The position numbers were made by a program, and so were the translations under genes. Below the pieces are notes generated by a model that was not told where the DNA came from, ran no database searches, and worked only from the letters and a program-made list of their open reading frames with translations. DNA of 64,000 nucleotides from Piezodorus guildinii (lineage: Eukaryota; Arthropoda; Insecta; Hemiptera; Pentatomidae), in assembly GCA_023052935.1 (NCBI GenBank), contig CM041297.1, positions 51,255,917 through 51,319,916 of the forward strand, given 5' to 3'. The first letter of the stretch is position 1; each line of letters opens with the position of its first letter. Shown here piece after piece: positions 37,036-44,568 of this stretch.

Positions 37036-37369
37036 AGTTTCTTTGTGCAGTTTATGACATTCTCATTATCATACAGCTTGTTTTGTACACCAAACTTTTT
37101 CGTCATTCATTTTGTAACAAGGGTATATGTCCTGTTGTGAGAATCACTTAACACATTTGACACTCGAAATCTACCACGATGGTACACATTGTAGCTAGGT
37201 CGTCAATATTCTGGTACTACTGCTTTGACTTAAAATGTATTATAGTTCCCGGACTTTCCAAGTACATAGCGACCGTATTTATTCTGAAAAGTGTCATCTG
37301 GGAATAAACCTCATAACGAACTTGGGCCATAAATTAAAAAAATATATTCGGTTGTGGCATATACATTTT

Positions 37370-37760
37370 TCGATCTCCACCCTTTTTAATCCCCAGTGAC
37401 CAGATAACGAAGAGTACTTGCTCATCATCTGCAAGTTGGCCACAACGACGGATCTCCAGTTGAATTATTCACACTGTTTAATTTCCCTCCAGGCCTTTGA
37501 GTGGGCCTTGCAACTTTCATAGGCCCATCTTTCTGGTTCCCGCTTTAAAATAATGGACCTACACCGACATCTCCTTAATTATGGAGCCTCGCTGAATATT
37601 GGATGCACCTGTCCGCTCTTCTGTCCCTCGTCGCTTCAAATATTTCTGTCTCGCCGCTATACTTCCATATTCGTTATTGTCTGCCCTTTTTGATATGAGA
37701 GAGAGCTTGGTCAGGAAGGAGTTGGCAGTTTGGAGGTCAGGGAGTTAAGTTAGTGAATGT
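37370..37760. other. GC-richer non-coding block
   Basis: C- and T-rich block ('ctccaggcctttgagtgggc', 'tgtccgctcttctgtccctc') ending in GA-rich sequence. All frames are interrupted. Candidate conserved non-coding element. Confidence 0.4.
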
Positions 37761-38125
37761 TTAAACTCTAAGTTTAATAAACTTCAGCCAAAATATGAGC
37801 ATATCTAACTAATTAACGACATAAACGTTGGTTACGAATGGCCCTGGCATTATATAACATGTAGCGGTGGTGCCCATTTTGGTGGCATTTTTTGTTTAAT
37901 AACAACTTGGATGAATAAAACATCAAAAACTTGAGAGTGATGCCTTAGTAAGAGAGTAATTTTTACAGTAAAATTTCTCTGTGTGATGCATTTCATCATA
38001 CCACAACAAAAGTTCAATTTAAACCACATAGTAAGTTTATATACCCATTACTTTCACTGCTTCGTAAAAATCTCATTCCTTGTATATGATTCGTTTGGGA
38101 ATGAGACTAGACAACGATAAAATGT
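37761..38125. other. Unclassified, no gene seen
   Basis: AT-rich sequence between a GC-richer block and a compound microsatellite. Confidence 0.4.
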
Positions 38126-38134
38126 GATACTTAA

Positions 38135-38198
38135 TCTGTACATACACACACACAAGCACACACAACACACACATTTATTTATATATATATATATATAT

Positions 38199-38245
<47 letters not shown>

Positions 38246-38249
38246 TATA

Positions 38250-38283
<34 letters not shown>

Positions 38284-38285
38284 TT
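38135..38285. repeat. Compound microsatellite (CA)n(TA)n with T run
   Basis: Alternating (AC)n and (AT)n blocks followed by about 21 T. Short open frames across it encode only Tyr/Ile/Cys/Val repeats and are artefacts of the microsatellite. Confidence 0.95.
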
Positions 38286-39030
38286 ACCTAGTTTTCCGTC
38301 TATTACGGTCGGGCTCAGTTTATCTGAAACACCTGTACCGATAATTTTAAACTTTAATGATTTATCAAAATAACTAAATTTCAATATAGTTATAATTCGA
38401 CAGTAAGATATTCTATTATACAACGTTGTAAGAATTTAAAAGTAACATCAGTGGTATTTCCTTTTATTGCAGTAAATACAAATGATGTAAATTCATAAAT
38501 ACGTTATAATATTATTTTAAAGCAAATCTTATTTGTTGTATATAATCTATTTGGGAAATTGGACAAAATTCAATTAAATGTAATAATGTTTAATAGTTTT
38601 TCTTTTGTAAACTAGTTTTTTTCCCGTTAATATGGTCAAGCTTAGTTTATCTGAAACAACTTGTACCGACTAATTAATACGAATCCATCATACATATATG
38701 ACCAAAAATACTAATCATTACGAATCTTTATATCTACTGAACATAAGACCTTCGTAGCTTGTTATGGTAAAGATTTTTTTTCTATAAATTTAATTTTTAT
38801 TATAGCAACCAAGAATATTAACATTGTGAATAAGTTTAAATATCTAGTAATATAAACAAGAAAAATGGAAATGTCCTTATCATAATTAAAAACATTTATA
38901 ACAAAAATTGTTCACCTAAAAAAAAAAAAAAAAGCAGGTATTACAGAGCAGTTGCTCAACCTCAAGCCATAAATGGATCTGAATGTTTGCAAAAAGTTTC
39001 AGGCAAAGAATATCAGAAAATAAAATCCTT
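38286..39030. other. AT-rich, short internal duplication
   Basis: The unit 'ctagtttt..ccgtctattacggtc..gctcagtttatctgaaac' at about 38288-38340 recurs diverged at about 38612-38675 ('ctagtttttttcccgttaatatggtcaagcttagtttatctgaaac'). This suggests a roughly 325-bp tandem duplication. Confidence 0.5.
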
Positions 39031-39352
39031 AAGAAAATAAACAGGAGAGCCCGTGGCTGAGTGGCCAGCGCGCTAGTCTCTCATGCTACGGGTTCTGAGT
39101 TCGAATCCCAGTCCCGGCAGGGCTTTTATAAGAATGTAAAAAAATGGGGATTCACTCATAGCCTCTCCCCCGGGTATGTGAGACCCGTCAGCCAAAGGGT
39201 GGCAACTCACAAAATTAGTCGTAGGGTGTGTAATACAGTGATTACACTACACTATAAATCATGAAACGTGAGTTAAACTCGCAGGAGTTTACACCACGAG
39301 GCCCAGGGCCTACACGCCCTGTCGCGCCACTGGAAGATGGAAGAAGAAAATA
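39031..39352 (+). mobile_element. tRNA-derived SINE, full length
   Basis: The head at 39047-39121 has a Pol III A box ('TGGCTGAGTGGCC') and B box ('GAGTTCGAATCCC'), as in tRNA genes, but no foldable intact tRNA. A unique body follows ('gagacccgtcag..gggtggcaactcac') and a tail 'gagtttacaccacgaggccc..ctgtcgcgccactgga' ending in GAAGAA. A probable 9-bp target duplication AAGAAAATA flanks it (39031-39039 and 39344-39352). Related copies are at 26260-26379 (truncated, minus) and 55205-55460. An open frame through it (39061-39264) is not a gene. Confidence 0.85.
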
Positions 39353-39790
39353 TACGATGATCACTGAAGACCAAAAATATAGACCAATACCACTATAGAA
39401 ATTCAGGAGAGCAGAAAAGAAAGAAAATAAGGCTAAGATTTTCGGTCACATCTGTATAATGGACGATAATAGACTGACCTAAAATATTTTAAACTATTTT
39501 GACTAAAGATAAACCAAACCTAAATTGTTCACAGATATTGATAAATATTTGAAAAGCTTAAGAATTACGGTTGAAGGTTTCTTGAAAAAAAAAAAAAAAA
39601 ATCCAATCTAGTAGAAAATGGAGAGAGGAAAGGATAATGATTCAGGATAAAAATATTATGGGAAAAGAAAATTCCAAATAATGCAAAACATGCTGACCAC
39701 ACAATATCATTTTTATAAGACAATATTTTCTTGAAGGTAGCAAATTTTACATCTTTAATTGTGATAAAAGAATATCTTGATAACAAGAGA
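39353..39790. other. Unclassified, no gene seen
   Basis: AT-rich sequence with an A run near 39585-39601. Confidence 0.4.
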
Positions 39791-39794
39791 AAGA

Positions 39795-40110
39795 GACATG
39801 GATCGGGACTTTCTGCCCCCGCACAGAAGCAGAGAACGGGCTAAATTAGCTAAGCCATTAAGGCTAATACTGGCTCCCTCTGGAAGAGAATTAAGGAAAT
39901 ACATGAGCCATAGCCGCGATAAAACAGCCTAATCAAATATTGTCCTTTCACTTAGCTCCCAACTTGGGCCATTACACTCTATCTTCTCCTAATTACACAA
40001 TATATAATCCCCCTACTTTCTCTGCAAGACTTGGAGACACCTTTTGGAATTGTTGGAACCTTAGTGGCGCCAGAACACAGATCGTCGGTACTAGTATGAA
40101 CGAAGATTTC
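39795..40110. other. GC-richer non-coding block
   Basis: Includes 'gggactttctgcccccgcac' and 'aattagctaagcc..attaaggctaat', with TAAT-type homeodomain core sites. An 87-codon plus frame (39940-40203) has no recognised motif. Candidate conserved non-coding element. Confidence 0.4.
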
Positions 40111-40544
40111 ATTGGTACTTTTTCTCATAATTCTATGATTTATACGCGTAGAAACATAAAATGGTCTTTTAATAACGTTAATCTATACCACAACAAACCA
40201 TGAAGGTTGTAGAAACATACGGTAAGGTAAAGTTGTAAGGTCAAAGATTGTCCAGGAGGTGTTATTGCCAGAATCAAGCATAACCGTCATAATTTCTCTA
40301 CAATAAATAGTACCCATATTATAGTGCCTGGATGAATCAAATAAGGGTCTCCCAAATCCATAACATAATATGCTAAGGTTGATGTGGTTTTGAAGGTCTT
40401 AATATTAAAATAAACTTTTTTTTTTTTCTTTTAATGATATTTATCACTGTATAATACCAAAATACATCAATCAAATGTGAATAATGGTTTATTATATATA
40501 TATTTTTTTTAAATCATGTATTCTACATTTACATGACAATCATA

Positions 40545-40765
40545 AGGCCAAAATCCTTCGTAAAACCCTCAACGCTCCTTACTTTGTCACGAATAAAATC
40601 ATTCATAAAGACCTCCATGTTCCATATGTAGCTGATTAGGCCCGTACCAGGGATCATTCCTTCCATGACAAACTCAATTCCCACTCCAATCCACTAGTTT
40701 CAATCCTTGCTTCCTCTTCAATTTCTGATAATCCACGGAGTAAATTCCAATAAAATAAAAACCAT
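40545..40765 (+). pseudogene. Jockey-type LINE fragment (same family as 22000-22560)
   Basis: Shares 'ctttgtcacgaataaaatca', 'gacct.catgttccatatgt', 'gctgatt.ggccgta' and 'caatccttgcttcctcttca' with 22365-22500. Its 3' end has 'taaattccaataaaa', as at 22645-22665. The coding frame is broken. Confidence 0.7.
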
Positions 40766-40855
40766 ATGTTCGTTATAAAACCATAAATAATTTTTATAAT
40801 AAACTTGCTGACTAAACAGATGATGTCTTGTCTTAACTATGTATTTGCGAAAGCA

Positions 40856-40897
40856 GTCAGGCCGTTCATGCGTGATCACCAAGGGAAAAAGGGATTA

Positions 40898-40977
<80 letters not shown>

Positions 40978-41141
40978 GAGAGAGAGAGAGATTATTACAA
41001 CCTTAGAAAATTAAAAAAAAATCCTAACGGCCAAAGGAACATTTCTCTTTTTTCTTACTGATATAAACACAACAAAAAAAAATTAGCGATATATGCCGTT
41101 CAAGCGTGATGCGATCACCTAGGGGAAAGTTTATATATATA

Positions 41142-41192
<51 letters not shown>

Positions 41193-41217
41193 ATATTGTA
41201 ATTAATTACCATAGAAC

Positions 41218-41274
<57 letters not shown>

Positions 41275-41345
41275 GAAGTAACTTTACTCTTTTTTCTTTC
41301 ATAGGATCTTTCTCCTGACTGAATCGATCATGCCGTTCATAAGGA
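40856..41345 (+). repeat. Tandem duplication of about 240 bp carrying (TA)n(GA)n
   Basis: Three starts share 'tgccgttca': near 40860, 41095 and 41331. Units one and two both continue 'gcgtgat..gatcacc..ggg.aaa..tttatatata', then (TA)n, then (GA)n, then a 'ttactcttttttctt'-like end. An A run of about 52 bases (41221-41272) lies in unit two. Slippage-prone sequence; no gene. Confidence 0.7.
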
Positions 41346-41539
41346 CCACATATGGGTAATTTGAAAATTCATCATATTTCCTATTAATTTCGTCTATCGT
41401 CAGTTCATTCCTCTTATCCTAACGTTTTGTATCCCTATTCTTTAGTATATATTTTTTTTAATTTAATGTATTAAATAAATAATAAAAATGAAATAATATA
41501 ATATTAAAAAAATTGATCTTGACCAACAGTAACATTAGC

Positions 41540-41658
41540 AAGACACCCTAAGCTTTAAAGATGACCCTAGGACAGAAGAAGATATAGCAAGAAGACCCAG
41601 AAGCCAACGGTCAAGCCCAAAGAAGGGTCCTGTAATCAAACCTGGATCTAATTTGTAT
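41540..41658. other. Left half of a GC-richer block split by the LTR element
   Basis: GC-richer sequence ending at the insertion site. Its other half continues at 46023-46115. Without the element the two halves form one block of about 210 bp like the other GC-richer blocks of the window. Confidence 0.5.
41655..41658 (+). repeat. Target-site duplication GTAT, left
   Basis: GTAT directly precedes the TG of the 5' LTR and recurs at 46023-46026 directly after the CA of the 3' LTR. A 4-bp duplication fits a Ty3/gypsy-type integrase. Confidence 0.85.
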
Positions 41659-41973
41659 TGCTACGGTCAAGACAATGACGGGTGGACCACGCCTGGAGGG
41701 GCCTAGATGAGGCTAGAGACTTCTGGACCTGGACAGTCCTCGAAGTGCCTGGAAAGGCCCACCACCCTACCTGCGCCCGGGTCTAGAAGATTCGGCGGTG
41801 GTACAAATAGCTGTCCCCTGAGCCTAGGTGAGTCAGTCTTAATCCGGCTCAACAAGCATCTGGGATGTATCAGTGAACAGTGACAGTGAACCGTTCGTGA
41901 CAGTGTGACAGTGTAGTGAAACTGTGTGTCAGTATTGTGATAACCGGTCGGTGGGAAATTAGAAGACTGTAGT

Positions 41974-41986
41974 TTATATATATATG
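41974..41986 (+). promoter_or_regulatory. TATA-like box of the 5' LTR
   Basis: An AT-alternating 'ttatatatatatg' downstream of the GC-richer U3. This is the only TATA-like run in the front half of the LTR; the start site itself cannot be seen. Confidence 0.4.
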
Positions 41987-42163
41987 TTTTATAGTTGTAA
42001 GTTCTAGGATAAGTCTGGCATATTGTATAAGTTTACGTAAGTAGTTTATTTGTTAGGAATACCTCATTTTATATGTATACTGTTTAGTAGTTAAGCTGGT
42101 AATTCCATTATTATTGTTAATATAGTGGTTAGTAATCCCTTTGTATTTGTGTTTTCTGTATTC

Positions 42164-42169
42164 AATAAA
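42164..42169 (+). terminator. Polyadenylation signal AATAAA in the LTR
   Basis: AATAAA about 56 bases before the LTR end, repeated at 45961-45966 in the 3' LTR where it would end the element's transcript. Confidence 0.6.
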
Positions 42170-42228
42170 CATCTGTAATTTGTAAACTGGAGTAGTTCAT
42201 TTCGCACACCCCGTAGCCCGTAACAATT

Positions 42229-42246
42229 TGGTGTCAGAAGTGGGAT
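42229..42246 (+). promoter_or_regulatory. Primer-binding site, tRNA-Leu type
   Basis: TGGTGTCAGAAGTGGGAT lies three bases after the 5' LTR. It complements the CCA-added 3' end of animal leucine tRNAs that end in ATCCCACTTCTGACA. The assignment rests on my knowledge of tRNA-Leu sequences, not on a search. Confidence 0.8.
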
Positions 42247-42309
42247 CATTGTAAATGGTTATAATTTTGGTTTTCTTGTTTTTGTAATTATTGGGCTACT
42301 GTGTGGAAA

Positions 42310-43023
42310 ATGACTTCTCAGAGTGTTAGACTGAATGATTTAAAAGTTGCAGACTTAAGACGGGAGTTAGAAGAACGAGATCTGGATACTTCCGGAACGA
42401 AATTAGTACTGCAACAACGCTTGCGCCAATTTTTTGTTGATTCAGGGGAAAATCCAGACGAGATTACGTTTGAAAATGATTTCAGTAAGTTGTCTGCAAC
42501 TTTTAAAACTGAATTAGGCACTGTTAAAAATGAGTTAGGTACTGTTAAAAATGAGTTAGGTAATGTAGAAAAGAAGTTAGGTAATGAATTAAGTACTGTT
42601 AAAAATACATTGGAGGCTAAGTTAGGCAATTTAGAAACTAAGTTAATGGAAAGTGTAGATAATAAGTTAGCTGATGTAGAATCTAGATTAGGAGAAAAAG
42701 TCGATTCTGTAGAAAATGAACTTAGGGTAAGAATAGAAGCTCTAGAAGAACGTATGAACAACCCAACGACAATCGACACCGACCAACCCTCTGAGAGAAG
42801 CCCTCACAACACCATTCCCTCCGCCAATGCTGGGATGCCACCAACACACAACACCATCCCATTGTTCGACGGGAAGACGCCATGGGAGGACTACATGACT
42901 CTCTTCGAGACAGCGGCTTCGATCCACGGGTGGTCAAAGGAGACGCAAGCATCAGCGTTGTGCCTAGCCTTGCGTGGAGACGCCTTAGGAGTGCTACAGG
43001 GGATGCCCATGTCGGAGCGGTGA
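42310..43023 (+). CDS. gag: Gag N-terminal part: SAP-like domain and coiled coil, ended by an in-frame UGA
   Basis: The first ATG after the primer site is at 42310; an upstream in-frame GTG at 42301 is unlikely to be used in a eukaryote. Residues about 8-42 ('LKVADLRRELEERDLDTSG..LVLQQRLRQFF') match the helix-turn-helix pattern of SAP domains, which bind DNA in chromatin proteins. Residues about 56-150 form a long coiled coil built of LGxVKNEL-like repeats, probably for Gag assembly. From about residue 180 the capsid-type part begins ('IPLFDGKTPWEDYMTLFE') with conserved tryptophans. Translation stops at UGA 43021-43023 in mid-domain, and the same frame continues downstream as capsid sequence. 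The stop is therefore a premature one or a sequence error. Readthrough is possible but unsupported. Confidence 0.85.
   Translation: MTSQSVRLNDLKVADLRRELEERDLDTSGTKLVLQQRLRQFFVDSGENPDEITFENDFSKLSATFKTELGTVKNELGTVKNELGNVEKKLGNELSTVKNTLEAKLGNLETKLMESVDNKLADVESRLGEKVDSVENELRVRIEALEERMNNPTTIDTDQPSERSPHNTIPSANAGMPPTHNTIPLFDGKTPWEDYMTLFETAASIHGWSKETQASALCLALRGDALGVLQGMPMSER
43021..43023 (+). other. In-frame UGA interrupting gag
   Basis: The frame of the 42310 ORF continues without a shift into the ORF that starts at ATG 43039, and similarity to Gag is continuous across the stop. A single substitution would be enough to create it. No stop-codon-readthrough hallmark, such as a strong adjacent stem, is obvious. 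Confidence 0.8.
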
Positions 43024-43038
43024 AACTACAGTGAGCTG

Positions 43039-44568
43039 ATGAAAAGACTGGAGATGCGTTTCGGCCATCGCCACATGGACCAACTATACCGTTCCCAGTT
43101 AAAGAACAGGGTCCAGAAGACCAACGAGACGCTGCAGGAATTTGAAGCAGATATCGCCCGGCTAGTGAGGAATGCCTACCCAACGGTCACCGACGACGTC
43201 TACGAGAGCTTGGCTATCGACAAATTCCTGGATGGACTTCGAGACCCGGAAACCCAACAGGCAGTGAAACTCGCACGCCCTAAAACTTTGGGCGATGCAT
43301 TGTCGCAGGCCATGGAATTCGAGGCTGTCAGGCAGTCAGTCCGTGGACATGCACGGGTTCGAGCGGCAGAAGCGGAGCCTAACACGGCCCCCACCATCGA
43401 GGACATAGTAGCAAAGGTCTTGGAAGCCCTCAGGACCCGCAAAAAGGAGATACGCTGTTGGAGCTGCGGTCAACTTGGACACCCCAGAAGCAAGTGTCCT
43501 ACCAGGAAGCCGGAAAAGCCAGCAACAGTGTTGCGGACTACGGTCGTTACCGACGGTTGGCAGGACACACAACTGGCAAAGGAACAGGACGAGGACCCGG
43601 ACTTGAAACAAATAAGGGAATGGAAGCTATCAGGCCAAAGGAGACCAAGCTGGCAGGATGTTGCTCCAATGTCGAAAAATATAAAAACCTATTGGGCTCA
43701 ATGGGACTCCATTCTACTGGACAAAGGTCTGCTGAAACGAGCATTGGAGAACACAGAGGGAGATCAGCGGAGACTACAGCTCATCGTACCAAAGATTAAA
43801 GTGCCCGAAGTACTGAGGGAATTACATGATGGAGCATCTGGTGGCCACCTTGGAGTTCACCGGACATTAGAAAAGGTTCGTGAACGCTTTTACTGGGCAA
43901 ACCTCAAGGACGATGTGTTAGATTGGTGCCGGCGGTGTGCAACTTGTGCCGCCTCTAATGGACCGATAAGGAAAAATAAGGCACCTATGAAGAAATACAA
44001 CGTAGGAGCACCATTCGAGAGAATAGCGGTAGACATCGCTGGCCCTTTTCCTGTGACAGATAATGGCAACCGATACATTCTCGTGGCCATGGATTATTTT
44101 TCAAAGTGGGTGGAAGCTTACGCCCTTCCGAATCAGGAGGCCGCCACGGTTGCAGATGTTCTCGTGAAGCAGCTCGTCAGTCGGTTTGGGGTGCCCATGG
44201 AACTTCATGCTGACCAAGGAAGAAACTTTGAGTCGGCAGTCTTCACCAGGATGTGCGAGGCTCTAGGAATACGGAAGACCAGAACGACGCCTCTTCACCC
44301 TCAGTCCGATGGCATGGTAGAGCGCATGAACAGGACGATGGGTCGATATTTGGCCAAGGTAGTTTCTGACCATCAGCGAGACTGGGACCAATATCTTCAT
44401 CTGTTCCTGCTAGCCTATCGTAGTTCAGTCAATGAAACGACAGGGCAGACCCCCGCCAATGTCGTGTTCGGTAGAGAACTACGCTTGCCTTGCGATCTGA
44501 AATTCGGTTTCAAGCCTGATAGGAGGTCGCCGGAGAAGACTACGTCACGAACCTACGGAAGCGAATGA
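43039..44568 (+). CDS. gag-int: Gag C-terminal part fused in frame to integrase (HHCC and D,D35E core)
   Basis: A 509-residue frame, in the same phase as the upstream gag. Residues 1-110 are the capsid C-terminal part ('MRFGHRHMDQLYRSQLKNR', 'LQEFEADIARLV', 'KFLDGLRDPETQ'). Residues 140-153 form a CCHC knuckle (C140, C143, H148, C153). Integrase starts at about 171-175, with an HHCC zinc site (H263, H270, C300, C303) and catalytic D332, D392 and E428; the last two are 35 residues apart. The sequence then reads 'TPANVVFGRELRLPCDL', typical of Ty3/gypsy integrases. In this family, protease, reverse transcriptase and RNase H lie between the knuckle and integrase; here only a short linker remains (residues 154-172), so a precise in-frame internal deletion is inferred near 43530. 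The last residues after about 492 are out of phase with integrase because of a one-base change. Confidence 0.9.
   Translation: MKRLEMRFGHRHMDQLYRSQLKNRVQKTNETLQEFEADIARLVRNAYPTVTDDVYESLAIDKFLDGLRDPETQQAVKLARPKTLGDALSQAMEFEAVRQSVRGHARVRAAEAEPNTAPTIEDIVAKVLEALRTRKKEIRCWSCGQLGHPRSKCPTRKPEKPATVLRTTVVTDGWQDTQLAKEQDEDPDLKQIREWKLSGQRRPSWQDVAPMSKNIKTYWAQWDSILLDKGLLKRALENTEGDQRRLQLIVPKIKVPEVLRELHDGASGGHLGVHRTLEKVRERFYWANLKDDVLDWCRRCATCAASNGPIRKNKAPMKKYNVGAPFERIAVDIAGPFPVTDNGNRYILVAMDYFSKWVEAYALPNQEAATVADVLVKQLVSRFGVPMELHADQGRNFESAVFTRMCEALGIRKTRTTPLHPQSDGMVERMNRTMGRYLAKVVSDHQRDWDQYLHLFLLAYRSSVNETTGQTPANVVFGRELRLPCDLKFGFKPDRRSPEKTTSRTYGSE
44523..44564 (+). other. Frame change inside integrase
   Basis: Integrase similarity leaves the first frame after 'KFGFKPD' and resumes in the frame one base back, which is open from 44523 (a TAG lies at 44520-44522) and carries the expected 'EDYVTNLRKR' segment before ATG 44565. 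A one-base indel at about 44515-44540 explains this. No classic slippery heptamer followed by a pseudoknot is evident, so I favour a mutation or sequence error over programmed frameshifting. Confidence 0.75.

Larger units (their letters stand above)
41659..42225 (+). repeat. 5' LTR
   Basis: 567 bp, TG...CA, with imperfect inverted ends TGCTACGG and CCGTAACA. No difference from 45456-46022 was found when the two were read side by side. The U3 part holds a cluster of TGACAGTG-like units (about 41871-41938). A TATA-like 'tttatatatatatg' lies at about 41973-41986 and an AATAAA at 42164-42169. Confidence 0.95.

Noticed and set aside
38054..38423. Overlapping minus-strand frames of 62 and 82 codons
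   Set aside because: They translate (CA)n/(TA)n microsatellite into Tyr, Ile, Cys and Val repeats.
39047..39121. Functional tRNA gene
   Set aside because: A and B boxes are present but no acceptor stem pairs, and the sequence continues into a SINE body.
40805..41302. Plus and minus frames across 40805-41302
   Set aside because: Composed of poly-Phe, Tyr-Ile and Arg-Glu runs from T, TA and GA tracts.
42318..43611. Several 61-153 codon minus-strand frames opposite gag
   Set aside because: Shadows of the coding strand; serine- and leucine-rich antisense of a coiled coil, with no domain.
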